From: Aliamphritea spongicola
GTDB taxonomy: Bacteria; Pseudomonadota; Gammaproteobacteria; Pseudomonadales; Balneatricaceae
DNA: 64,000 nucleotides
NCBI GenBank assembly: GCA_024347235.1
Contig: AP025283.1
Coordinates: forward strand, 62,001 to 126,000
Reading direction: 5' to 3'
A program made the position numbers and the translations under genes. The notes beneath the pieces are model-generated. The model had not been told where the DNA came from. It worked only from the letters and a program-made list of their open reading frames with translations, and ran no database searches. The stretch's first letter is position 1. Every line of letters starts with the position of its first letter. Positions 19,949 through 29,539 of this stretch are shown in pieces.

Positions 19949-20707
19949 TTAGTAGATAGAGAACGGGAAGTATTTCGCGTTGATCTTCTCGTAAGTGCCG
20001 TCAGCAACGATCGCTTTGATTGCTTCGCTGAATTTGCCTTTCAGGTCGTCGCCTTTACGAACTGCGATACCGATCTGGTCTTTAATGTCGATTGCTTCAC
20101 CGGTGAAGGCGAAACCTTTACCTTCGTCAGTTTCCAGCCAGTCGTATGCCGGCAGTTTGTCAGACAGCAGAGCGTCCAGACGGCCAGACTTCAGGTCCAG
20201 GTAAGCGTTGTCCTGAGTGTCGTACAGCTTAACGTTAACAACGTCGCCCAGGTTGTCTTCCAGGTACTGACCGGCGATGGTTGCACGCTGTGCACCAACA
20301 GTCTTACCTTTCAGGCCTTCTTTGGTGGTTTCGATGTTAGAACCGTCAGCCGTTACGAACGCCAGCAGGTTGGAGTAGTACTTGTCAGAGAAGTCTACAA
20401 CACGCAGACGCTCTTCAGTGATAGACATGGAAGCGATGATCGCGTCGTATTTCTTAGCACGCAGACCCGGGATGATACCGTCCCAGTCCTGTGCAACGAT
20501 TTCACAGTCAGCTTTCATCTGTGCACACAGCGCATTAGCGATGTCTACGTCGAAACCTATCAGGTTACCGCTGGCATCAACCATGTTGAATGGCGCGTAT
20601 GCACCTTCAGTTGCGATGCGGATTTTGTCGCCTGCAAATGCAGACTGAGCAGAAAGCAGAGTGCCGGTGATCAGAGCAGCGGCGGTGAATAACTTACGGA
20701 TCTTCAT
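19949..20707 (-). CDS. Periplasmic basic amino acid-binding protein (ArgT/HisJ-like)
   Basis: SBP_bac_3 receptor of 252 residues, intact. The signal peptide MKIRKLFTAAALITGTLLSAQSAFA is followed by IRIATEGAYAPFNMVDASG, the family entry motif. The conserved GFDVDIANAL segment and CAQ...CEIV cysteines (as in HisJ/ArgT) are present. The frame is free of breaks, as is this whole operon. It captures arginine/lysine/ornithine/histidine-type ligands for the HisQMP complex. It is separated from the ATPase gene by a long hairpin region that may set its higher expression. Confidence 0.9.
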   Translation of the reverse strand: MKIRKLFTAAALITGTLLSAQSAFAGDKIRIATEGAYAPFNMVDASGNLIGFDVDIANALCAQMKADCEIVAQDWDGIIPGLRAKKYDAIIASMSITEERLRVVDFSDKYYSNLLAFVTADGSNIETTKEGLKGKTVGAQRATIAGQYLEDNLGDVVNVKLYDTQDNAYLDLKSGRLDALLSDKLPAYDWLETDEGKGFAFTGEAIDIKDQIGIAVRKGDDLKGKFSEAIKAIVADGTYEKINAKYFPFSIY

Positions 20708-20735
20708 GTATTTGTCCCTTCTTTATGTTTTTATT

Positions 20736-20807
20736 AGGGTTTAATAACCCTTCACGTATCTTTCTGTAACAGGGCTTAATTTAGCCTGAGTTACAGGTAT
20801 CGTGAAG
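20736..20807 (-). promoter_or_regulatory. Intercistronic hairpins between ATPase and binding-protein genes
   Basis: The 114-bp gap contains two structures. One is a small perfect hairpin AGGGTT / AACCCT (20736-20751). The other is a long interrupted stem (20750-20807) with arms CTTCACG / CGTGAAG, CTGTAAC / GTTACAG and GGCT / AGCC. Such structures usually act as mRNA processing or stability elements that give the binding protein more mRNA than the ATPase. Confidence 0.6.
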
Positions 20808-20821
20808 TAACTTGTTAAATC

Positions 20822-21595
20822 TTATTGGTGGCTGGACATAAAGTCCTGAACACGCTTGGATTTAGGATTGTTAAATACCTGCTCCGGCGGCCCCATTTCT
20901 TCAATCTGGCCTTCGTGCAAGAACACAACCTGCGAGGACACATCGCGGGCGAAACGCATCTCGTGAGTCACGATCAGCATGGTGCGGCCCTCATCCGCCA
21001 GTTCACGCATTACGCTCAGTACTTCGTTCACCAGTTCCGGGTCGAGCGCGGAAGTCGGTTCGTCGAATAACAGTACCTGCGGGTCCATTGCCAGCGTACG
21101 GGCAATGGCTATGCGCTGCTTCTGCCCGCCGGACAGGTTATCCGGGTAGGCGTTGCGCTTATCCGCCAGACCAACCTTTTCCAGTAATTCTTCAGCCCGC
21201 TTTACGGCTTGCGCCTTAGGCTGCTTCAGCACTTGCATCGGCGCTTCAATGATATTTTCCAGAATGGTCTTGTGCGGCCAGAGGTTAAAGCTCTGGAATA
21301 CGAAACCGATCCGTGAACGCATGCTTTCCAGCTGCTTACGGTCGGCTGCAGTCAGGTTGCCGTCTTTTCCCGGCTTGAGCTGGAGCTCTTCCTGACCCAT
21401 GATGATTTTGCCCTGGCTGGGGTTTTCCAACAGGTTAATACAGCGCAGCAGGGTACTTTTACCTGAACCACTGGAACCCAGAATGGAGATTACGTCGCCG
21501 TCTTTGGCGGTCAGGGAAACACCCTTGAGAACTTCGAGATTACCGAAGGATTTGTGGATATCTTGCAGCTCTAGCGCTGTCTTATCTGTGGCCAT
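20822..21595 (-). CDS. Basic amino acid ABC transporter ATP-binding protein (HisP/ArtP-like)
   Basis: Intact ATPase of about 257 residues from MATDKTALELQ. Motifs: Walker A GSSGSGKST, signature LSGGQKQRIAIAR, Walker B VLLFDEPTSALDPE and switch VTHEM. The inserted segment LQLKPGKDGNLTAADRKQLE is typical of HisP-like proteins. The open frame extends upstream to 21691, but ATG 21595 matches the family start. First gene of the operon. Confidence 0.92.
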   Translation of the reverse strand: MATDKTALELQDIHKSFGNLEVLKGVSLTAKDGDVISILGSSGSGKSTLLRCINLLENPSQGKIIMGQEELQLKPGKDGNLTAADRKQLESMRSRIGFVFQSFNLWPHKTILENIIEAPMQVLKQPKAQAVKRAEELLEKVGLADKRNAYPDNLSGGQKQRIAIARTLAMDPQVLLFDEPTSALDPELVNEVLSVMRELADEGRTMLIVTHEMRFARDVSSQVVFLHEGQIEEMGPPEQVFNNPKSKRVQDFMSSHQ

Positions 21596-21848
21596 GGTAA
21601 GGCTTCCAATTATTATTCTTTGCGCAGACAAGGCAAATAATGTGCAGATTGCAGCCTTCTCTGTCAAGCAACCGCAGGATCGTCTGCGCAATACTTAAAG
21701 AGTTGTCTCTTTTTCAAAAGAACGGCCGGCGATTTTGCCCGGATAGTCAAAAATAAGCAAATAAAAGATACTTTAGTCGCACAGTTTGCACGCAAATGCC
21801 GTGAAATGCTGCGTTTTGTGGTGAATGTGCTGAGAAATTTTAAAACGA

Positions 21849-21874
21849 AAAACAGCGCCGGTGAGCGCTGTTTT
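21849..21874 (-). terminator. Terminator after ppk1/tail-copy gene
   Basis: Stem AAAACAGCGC / GCGCTGTTTT with a 6-base loop, followed on the minus strand by a T-rich run. It lies about 27 bp after the corrected stop of the small tail-copy gene and can end ppk1 operon transcription. Confidence 0.8.
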
Positions 21875-21900
21875 CTGTTTTTCCTATAAGAAACAAAGGA

Positions 21901-22003
21901 TTAGCTTGCGAAATCAGAGAATAACAGCGACTGGGCGCTGACTGAGCTCTTAATAAAGAGTCTTCATCTTCAGCGGGCTGGTTCAGGGTATAGCTGCCCT
22001 GAG
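21901..22003. repeat. Direct repeat copy of the ppk1 3' end
   Basis: This stretch repeats 22129-22208, the codons for the Ppk1 C-terminus plus its stop. It differs by a few substitutions and an insertion at about 21944-21963. Homology stops abruptly upstream of the GSYTLN codons, so it is a partial 3'-end duplication. Confidence 0.85.
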
Positions 22004-22076
22004 CGGTCACGAATGAGGAGTACAGAGCTGACAGTAAAAAGCTGAAAGTCCATAGGTATGAAGTGTTGGCAGGCAT
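21901..22076 (-). CDS. Small secreted-type protein carrying a copy of the Ppk1 C-terminal tail (one probable frameshift)
   Basis: Starts MPANTSYLWTFSFLLSALYS, a hydrophobic, signal-peptide-like N-terminus, behind a good ribosome site (AAAGGA, 6 bp before the ATG, 22083-22088). From [12 protein letters not shown] onward it repeats the last 30 or so residues of Ppk1 encoded just upstream. With one base restored near 21940 it ends AQSLLFSDFAS at 21901, like Ppk1's [11 protein letters not shown], giving about 58 residues. Without the repair it reads on to 21840. The two DNA copies (21901-~22003 and 22129-~22208) are nearly identical except for a roughly 19-bp insertion. It starts 52 bp after the ppk1 stop. 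Function unknown; the N-terminal part has no match that I recognise. Confidence 0.5.
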
Positions 22077-22128
22077 AATTAATCCTTTAATTAATGGCCT
22101 GAAAGCGGCTTGCGCCGCATTTCTGGGG

Positions 22129-24320
22129 TTAGCTTGCGAAATCAGAGAGTAACAGCGACTGGGCACTGATGGTCTCTTCATCTTCAGCGGGCTGGTTCAG
22201 GGTATAGCTGCCGTCGGAATGCAGTTCCCAGCTGTGGCTGTTGTCGGCCAGATACAGATCGAGGTCTTTCTTAATCCGGTCGGCAAACTTGCCATACAGC
22301 GGGAAGCCGGTCTCTACCCGGTTGAGCATGTTACGTTCCATCCAGTCTGCGCTGGAGCAGAAAACTTCCGGATCGCCGCCATTGCCGAAGTAATATACCC
22401 GGGTGTGTTCCAGGAAGCGGCCAACAATTGAACGTACGGTGATGTTTTCGGAGATTCCCGGCAGCCCCGGGCGCAGACGGCACATGCCCCGGACGATCAG
22501 TTCGATTTTCACACCAGCCTGCGAGGCTTTATACAGCCCCGGATCAGTTGGGGTTCGGTCATGCCGTTAACCTTGATCACGATATGGCCTTTTGCCAAGC
22601 TTGGCTTCCCGGCTGATCAGCTCAAGCATTTTCGAGTGTAGGGTGAACGGTGCGTTGTAGAGTTTCTTTAACCGCAGGATCTTGCCCATGCCGGTCAGCT
22701 GCTGGAAGATCTTGTGAACATCCTCCCCACATCCGCATCGCTGGTCAGGTAACTGTAATCGGTGTACAGGCGGGCGGTACCGGAGTGATAGTTACCGGTG
22801 CCAAGATGAACATAACGGACCAGGCGGGTACCTTCACGGCGCACGACCAGCATCATCTTGGCGTGGGTTTTACAATCAACCACACCGTATACCACCAGTG
22901 CACCGGCTTCCTGCAGGCGGCTGGCCAGATGCAGGTTACTTTCCTCATCAAACCGGGCCCGCAGTTCAATCACCACGGTGACCTCTTTACCGCTGCGGGC
23001 GGCCTCAACCAGTGCGTTAACAATGTCTGAGTTCACACCAGTACGGTACAGGGTTTGCTTGATGGCAATCACCTGTGGGTCTTTCGCCGCCTGACGCAGC
23101 AGATCTACCACGGGGGCGAAGGTCTGGAATGGGTGGTGCAGCAGGTAATCTTTCACCCGCAGGGCGTCGAAAATATTGCCCTGCTTCAGCTTCAGCTTGT
23201 TGTTGATGCCCGGCGTGAAAGGCTTCCAGCGCAGGTGTTTGTGATCCACCAGATCTCTCACGGCCATCATCCGGGTCAGGTTTACCGGACCGTCTACCCG
23301 GAAGGTGTGGGTTTCATCCAGATTAAATTCATGGAGCAGGAAGTTGATCAGATTTTCCGGCGTACGCTGGTCCACTTCAAGCCGCACGGCATCACCGTAT
23401 TTCCGGGAGTGCAGGCCGCCCCGCAGGGTACGTGCCAGATCTTCCACTTCTTCGGAGTCGAAGCTCAAGTCGGCGTTACGGGTGATGCGGAACTGGTAAC
23501 AGCCTTCTACCTTCATGCCCGGGAACAGGTCTTCGGCAAATTCGTGAATAATCGAAGACAGGAAAATCAGGTTATCGCCACCGTCGCACAGGTTATCCGG
23601 CAGGCGGATCAGGCGTGGCAGGGAGCGCGGTGCCGGAATAATGGCCATGCCGCTTTCCCGGCCGAAGGCATCTTTGCCGTCCAGCTCAACGATGAAATTA
23701 AGACTCTTGTTGATCAGCCGCGGGAACGGGTGCGACGGGTCAAGCCCGATAGGGCTGACCACCGGCAGAACCTTTTCTTCAAAGTAGTTCTTGATCCAGG
23801 CGGTCTGCTCATCGCTCCACAGGCGACGGCGCAGGAAATGAATGTTGTGCTTTTCCAGCGCCGGGAAAATGGTTTCGTTAAGAATCTTATACTGACGCTC
23901 AACGTGGGTATTACAGATTTCCAGAATCCGGCTGATAACGGTTTGAGGGTGTAAAGCGTCAGGCCCTGCCGCCTCACGGCCATACTTCAGCTGGTGCATC
24001 ATTTCCGCGACCCGGATTTCGAAGAACTCATCCAGGTTGCTGGAGAAAATCAGCAGGAACATCAGCCGTTCCAGTAACGGATGGGACTCATCCAGCGCCT
24101 GTTCGAGCACGCGGATGTTGAATTGCAGATGACTCAGCTCCCGGTTGATATAAAGCTCCGGGGCTTTCAGGTCGACAGGAGGCTGCTCGACCGGTTCGGT
24201 AACCGGGATGGCTTCCCGGCTTTCCACCAGAGCCATCGACGCTTCGTGCGTTTCTTTACTGAGTTCTTCATTAACAGCGGTATCGGTTGTCATGTCGTGC
24301 TCTGTGCTCTGTTCTGTCAT
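22129..24320 (-). CDS. ppk1: Polyphosphate kinase Ppk1, at least three frameshifts
   Basis: Makes inorganic polyphosphate from ATP through a phosphohistidine. The N-terminal domain starts at [20 protein letters not shown]. The catalytic PLD-like regions include the autophosphorylated His in [15 protein letters not shown] and the second His in [27 protein letters not shown] is a further family signature. Breaks: 22725-22728 (CCCC for five), around 22596-22605 (one extra base or two missing, in the KLGK region) and 22537-22540 (CCCC for five). The repaired length is about 731 residues. It follows hemB on the same strand, as in pseudomonads. Its 3' end is duplicated downstream. Confidence 0.93.
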
Positions 24321-24401
24321 CTGCTATTCCTTCGTTATTCTCCTTCACCTGACCCTTGTGAAGGACTTCCGGCAGCGGTTTTTGTGCTGCCGGAGACAGT
24401 T

Positions 24402-25465
<1,064 letters not shown>

Positions 25466-25610
25466 TTAGATGACACCATTATGACAGAACTCTTGGAGTG
25501 GGCGGAATAGTTAATCGACGAAGGTTATCGTCGTGTGATGTGTGGCAATAATTGGTTTTGTCGCTGGCGCGACGGTGGGTAGATTCGGGGGCTGGTTTAC
25601 TTCTTTATTG

Positions 25611-25755
25611 TGGTGCTGAATTTTTATTTCGGATGATCATTTTCGACATCGTCGACTCAAGACCTTTAAACGGCTAACGCTTGTAAATAAGAGTTCTTAA
25701 GAATCTAAAGGTCGCCTTATAGCGAGTCCGGCTGCGCGGGATACCCTGCGCATTT
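25611..25755 (+). repeat. Palindromic repeat element, partial/degenerate copy 1
   Basis: Shares with copy 2 the sequence from GTGCTGAATTTTTA through TCGTCGACTCAAGACCTTTA, AAGAATCTAAAGG, and a GTCCGG...GCG hairpin-like segment ending at CCCTGCGC. Its central hairpin is disrupted by extra sequence (CGCTTGTAAATAAGAG), so it is a decayed or recombined copy. Confidence 0.7.
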
Positions 25756-25775
25756 TGAGCCTATCGTTTTTCTTG

Positions 25776-26005
25776 TGCTGAATTTTTACTTGAGATGATC
25801 TTTTCGACTTCGTCGACTCAAGACCTTTAAACGGCTAAAGGTCTTAAGAATCTAAAGGCCGCCCCACTACTTGCCCGGCTTCGCCGGGTTCCTGCGTGTT
25901 TCGTGGTTGAATGGCATCGCAAAAACTCAGTCGCTGCGCTCCTTCAAACAGTTTGCGCTGCTGATCATTCAGCCACTGCAATACTCGGCGTCGCAGAAGG
26001 GGAAG
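25776..26005 (+). repeat. Palindromic repeat element, copy 2 (left inverted-repeat arm)
   Basis: Nearly identical, in opposite orientation, to 26779-26990. It contains a perfect 10-bp hairpin AAGACCTTTA / TAAAGGTCTT (25820-25845, loop AACGGC) and a second hairpin CCCGGC-TTC-GCCGGG (about 25873-25887). It then runs through ATGGCATCGCAAAAACTC and CTGATCATTCAGCCACTGCA. The two copies flank the DUF1493 gene as terminal inverted repeats. Confidence 0.85.
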
Positions 26006-26261
26006 CTGAGGCCGTGCCAGTAGGGAAAGATTTATTTAAGCCTATAGAGATCAACCAGTTTTCTGCGTCTAGATTTCCGTATAAGGGATGAATTGAAGTT
26101 ATCGTAAATTATGGCAGGCTGGACTGGTGTGCATGAGTGACAGGTACTTCAAACCACTTATTAAGGATGGATGTCTTTATTCTCCTGTCTGTTGTCTTTT
26201 TCAGTATGCCTAAATAGACTTATACTCTTATCAAATCAGCATGTTAGATTGTTGGACCCTC

Positions 26262-26672
26262 ATGGATATTGAAGAAATCTATATTTTTCTGATCGAAGAA
26301 AGCGGAGTAAGAAAATCTCAACTGTCTCCAGAAGTGGATCTCAGATATGACTTAGGTATAGAGGCTGATGATTTTGCAGATCTTATCGATTCATTTTCTG
26401 AGAAATACTGCGTGAATATGGAGGTGTATCTTTGGTACTTCCACCATGGGGAAGAAGGCTGGAATTTGGGGGCATTATTCTTTAAGCCGCCTTATGAACA
26501 AGTTATAACCATTAAAGTAACTCCTCAAATGCTGCTTGAGTCAGCATTGTTGAAAAAGTGGCCAATAAACTATCCTGAGCATCATCTTACAAAAGGACGT
26601 CCGGACATCACTTTTAATCAGGTATTTTTGCTTGGGATCGTTATGGCAGGTGGTCTGATATGGTTATGGTGA
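26262..26672 (+). CDS. DUF1493 family protein (acyl-carrier-like fold, no Ser attachment site)
   Basis: Intact frame of about 136 residues from ATG 26262 (an upstream ATG at 26241 lacks a ribosome site). The region VDLRYDLGIEADDFADLIDSFSEKYCVNM matches DUF1493, which resembles acyl carrier proteins but replaces the phosphopantetheine serine region (here GIEADD). The C-terminus has a single hydrophobic helix (VFLLGIVMAGGLIWLW), suggesting membrane attachment. It is clearly more AT-rich than the surrounding genes, stands alone, and is bracketed by inverted repeats, all pointing to acquired DNA. DUF1493 genes in other bacteria are often scattered and of unknown role, sometimes thought to belong to toxin/immunity-type loci. 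Confidence 0.75.
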   Translation: MDIEEIYIFLIEESGVRKSQLSPEVDLRYDLGIEADDFADLIDSFSEKYCVNMEVYLWYFHHGEEGWNLGALFFKPPYEQVITIKVTPQMLLESALLKKWPINYPEHHLTKGRPDITFNQVFLLGIVMAGGLIWLW

Positions 26673-27108
26673 AATTTCATATAAACAATTGATTTAATTT
26701 GTTTAATGTTTGTTGGGTAACGAGGTCAGGTCTTGTTTTTGCTTTAACTAAGCTCATCACATGAAGTTGGCACCCCTCTTCCCCTTATGCGCTGCCGAGC
26801 ATTGCAGTGGCTGAATGATCAGTATCGCAAACTGTTTGAGAGCGCGCAGCGGTCGAGTTTTGCGATGCCATTCAGACACGAAACGCGCAGGGTATCCGGC
26901 GTAGCCGGACAAGCATTGGGGCGGCCTTTAGATTCTTAAGACCTTTAGCCGTTTAAAGGTCTTGAGTCGCGTAAGCGAAAAAGATCATCTGAAACCTCAG
27001 CCGGCAGGCTAATAAAGAAATACACCTAACCATCAGCCTGCCATTCGACGAAGTCGAACACCCCCATTCCTGAACTGCAGTAGCAAAGGGAACCAAGAAA
27101 AACCAAAA
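26673..27108. other. Gene-free stretch containing right repeat arm
   Basis: No gene is seen. Most of the stretch is the inverted repeat copy 3 (26779-26990). The remainder, 26991-27108, carries a GCCGGCAGGCTAAT...ATCAGCCTGCC imperfect hairpin (about 27001-27045) and the sequence leading to the hisF terminator. Confidence 0.6.
26779..26990 (-). repeat. Palindromic repeat element, copy 3 (right inverted-repeat arm)
   Basis: Reverse complement of copy 2 over about 210 bp with only scattered differences. The central perfect hairpin AAGACCTTTA / TAAAGGTCTT is at 26938-26963 (loop GCCGTT). The second hairpin TCCGGC-GTA-GCCGGA (about 26894-26908) differs in sequence from copy 2 but keeps pairing, a sign that structure is selected or copied as structured DNA. 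Confidence 0.85.
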
Positions 27109-27134
27109 AAACGGCCGCACTAAGGCGACCGTTT
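27109..27134 (-). terminator. hisF operon terminator
   Basis: On the minus strand AAACGGTCGC / GCGGCCGTTT (one G-U pair) with a 6-base loop is followed by a run of T. It lies 17 bp after the hisF stop. Confidence 0.85.
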
Positions 27135-27150
27135 AATAGCAAAAGAGCGA

Positions 27151-27922
27151 TCAGAGGCGCACCTCGATCCCCTTCTCCTGCATGTACTTCTTGGCTTCCG
27201 GAATACTGTATTCATTGAAATGGAAGATAGACGCCGCCAAAACCGCATCCGCCTTACCTTCAATACAGCCGTCAACCAGATGATCCAGGTTACCTACCCC
27301 GCCAGAAGCGATTACCGGAACGTTAACCGCTTCACTGATTGCACGGGTCACACCCAGATCGTAACCGTTTTTCACACCGTCCTGATCCATCGAGGTCAGC
27401 AGGATTTCCCCTGCCCCCAGATCAACCATCTTCTTCGCCCATTCAACCGCATCAATGCCGGTTGGTTTGCGGCCGCCGTGGGTGAAGATTTCACTTATCG
27501 GCTTCGCCGGGCTGGGAGACTTTCTTGGCGTCGATGGCTACCACGATGCACTGCGAGCCAAAACGCTCAGCGGCTTCGCGAACAAATTCAGGGTTGAACA
27601 CCGCTGCGCTGTTGATGGATACCTTGTCGGCACCGGCATTCAACATAGTGCGGATATCGTCACAGGTGCGGATACCGCCGCCAACCGTCAGTGGAATGAA
27701 TACCTGTGAAGCCATGCGCTCAACCGTGTGAACCATGGTGTCACGGCCTTCGTGGGTGGCAGTGATGTCCAGAAAGGTGATTTCGTCTGCGCCCTGCTCG
27801 TCGTAGCGCTTGGCTACTTCAACCGGGTCGCCGGCGTCACGGATGTCGACGAACTGCACGCCTTTGACCACGCGGCCGTTCTCAACATCTAAACAGGGAA
27901 TAATGCGTTTTGCTAAAGCCAT
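27151..27922 (-). CDS. hisF: Imidazole glycerol phosphate synthase cyclase subunit HisF, one frameshift
   Basis: Closes the imidazole ring in histidine synthesis using ammonia from HisH. The start [24 protein letters not shown] contains the catalytic Asp (CLDV), and the second catalytic Asp is in LLTSMDQDG. The beta/alpha-barrel phosphate site is IASGGVGN. Two bases are missing around 27492 (DKWEIFTHGG); the repaired length of 257 residues is normal. Its start is 11 bp after the corrected hisH stop, so no hisA gene lies between them. Confidence 0.94.
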
Positions 27923-27933
27923 AATGCGTGCCC

Positions 27934-28577
27934 TTATACCTTGCCGTTCCAGCTGAGGAAGTTTTTCAGTAACTGCAGACCTACAGTATGGCTCTTTCCG
28001 GGTGGAACTGTGTGGTGAACACGTTATCCCGGGCCATAGCGACGTCGCAGTCCACTCCGTAACGGGTGCGGCCGGCAACCAGGTCTGCCTGCTGAGCTTT
28101 CACGTAGTAGCTGTGTACGAAGTAAAAACGGCTGTCGTCCGGAATGTTCGCCCACAGAGGGTGATCGATGGTCTGAGACACCTGATTCCAGCCCATATGC
28201 GGAACTTTCAGGCGCTCGCCCGCTTCTTCCAGTTCGTCGCCGAAGTAGTTTACCCGGCCTTCGAAGTGGCCCAGGCAATCAACACCGCCGTTTTCTTCAG
28301 AATGCTGCATCAGGGCCTGATAACCCACACAGATGCCCAGGAACGGTTTGCCGGATGCGATGGCTTCGGCTACTTCCTGATCTACGCCTAAACGGCGGAT
28401 TTCAGCCATACAGTCGCGGATTGCGCCAACGCCGGGCAGTAATACCCGGTCAGCTGCACGGACTTTGTCCGGATCGGCGGTAACCCATACTTCAACGCCG
28501 TCACCAACGTGTTCCAGCGCTTTGGCAACCGAGTGCAGGTTGCCCATGCCATAATCAATTACTGCAATAGTGCTCAT
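27934..28577 (-). CDS. hisH: Imidazole glycerol phosphate synthase glutaminase subunit HisH, one frameshift
   Basis: Class I glutamine amidotransferase that feeds ammonia to HisF. The nucleophile is C83 (FLGICVGYQ), and the His/Glu pair lies in TTQFHPEKS. The frame breaks at 27995-27997 (TTT for TTTT), which removes the C-terminal [20 protein letters not shown]; the repaired length is 214 residues. It starts 22 bp after hisB. Confidence 0.94.
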
Positions 28578-28599
28578 TACTGAACCTTACTCTGAATAA

Positions 28600-29192
28600 T
28601 TACAGGGAGCCCTTGGTAGAAGGAATCCGGTCGGCAGCACGGCTGTCGACTTCCAGTGCGTTACGCATCGCCCGGCCAAAGGCCTTGAAGATGGTTTCCG
28701 CCTGGTGGTGAGCGTTAAAGCCTTTCAGGTTATCGATATGCAGAGTCACGCCGGCGTGGTTAACGAAGCCCTGGAAGAATTCCCAGAACAGTTGCACGTC
28801 AAAACGGCCAATGTTGGCGCGGGTGAACTCAACCTTCATATCCAGACCCGGACGGCCGGAGAAGTCGATCACTACGCGGGACAGTGCTTCGTCCAGCGGG
28901 CAGTAAGCATGGCCGTAACGCATGATGCCTTTTTGTCGCCAACCGCCTGGGCAAATGCCTGACCCAACGTAATACCGATATCTTCAACGGTGTGGTGGTC
29001 GTCGATATGGTTGTCACCTTTGGCGTGGATCTTCAGGTCGATCAGGCCATGACGGGCGATCTGATCCAGCATGTGCTCTAAGAAAGGTACGCCGGTATCA
29101 ACATCAAGTTGACCGGTACCGTCCAGATTAACGGCTACGCTGATCTGGGTTTCCAGGGTGTCACGGGTGACGGCGGCTTTACGTTCAGCCAT
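28600..29192 (-). CDS. hisB: Imidazoleglycerol-phosphate dehydratase HisB, one frameshift
   Basis: Dehydrates imidazole glycerol phosphate in histidine synthesis. It is the monofunctional form (197 residues; no phosphatase domain). Metal-binding motifs are [24 protein letters not shown] and the C-terminal [18 protein letters not shown]. The frame breaks at 28930-28934 (TTTTT for six; [19 protein letters not shown]). First gene of the hisB-hisH-hisF unit. Confidence 0.95.
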
Positions 29193-29539
29193 TGTTGCTC
29201 TCCGCTTGGCGAATATTGCAGCGAGTCATGCTCGTATGTAGCTGCAGTATCCATGCTAGTAATTAGGCTGGTCAGCATTGGTTAGCCAATGATTCCAGAG
29301 GGCGCATTATACCCGCATTGTGCAGAGAATGCGCACCTCTTGATTACACTTTCGATATGCAGCCCGGTGGCTTTGTTAATACCGTGCCGGGGTTATTTGA
29401 GAATAGCTGCTCACCGGCCGGGAAAATTCCCCGTTGTTAAGATTTTCTTAATGCCTGACAGCTACTCTTTATGGGGTTATCATTCTTTATTAAACAGCTC
29501 TGCTTTCAGTCGGTTAGCGCTGAGCACCAAGGAGGATTC
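29193..29539. other. Intergenic region between divergent hisB and asmA
   Basis: 347 bp with no gene. It carries the hisB promoter candidate near 29306 and, on the + strand, the asmA leader ending in a strong ribosome site (AAGGAGGA at 29529-29536). No histidine leader peptide (run of His codons) is visible, so attenuation of the classical enteric kind is not supported. Confidence 0.55.
29306..29311 (-). promoter_or_regulatory. Candidate -10 element for hisB
   Basis: Perfect TATAAT on the minus strand, 114 bp upstream of the hisB ATG. The -35 at the right distance is weak (CGCATT/GCGCAT), so the call rests mainly on the -10 match. Confidence 0.4.

Noticed and set aside
23055-23954. 299-residue + strand open frame
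   Set aside because: Antisense to ppk1, which carries clear catalytic motifs; the frame has no ribosome site and a low-complexity, non-family-like translation.
25611-26990. Integron attC cassette site
   Set aside because: The hairpin elements lack the R'/R'' core sites (GTTRRRY/RYYYAAC) at the ends, and no integrase is seen.
25776-26990. Insertion sequence with transposase
   Set aside because: The inverted repeats enclose only a DUF1493 gene; no transposase frame with a DDE-like pattern is visible.
29193-29539. Histidine attenuator leader peptide
   Set aside because: No run of His codons or paired terminator/antiterminator hairpins is visible before hisB.
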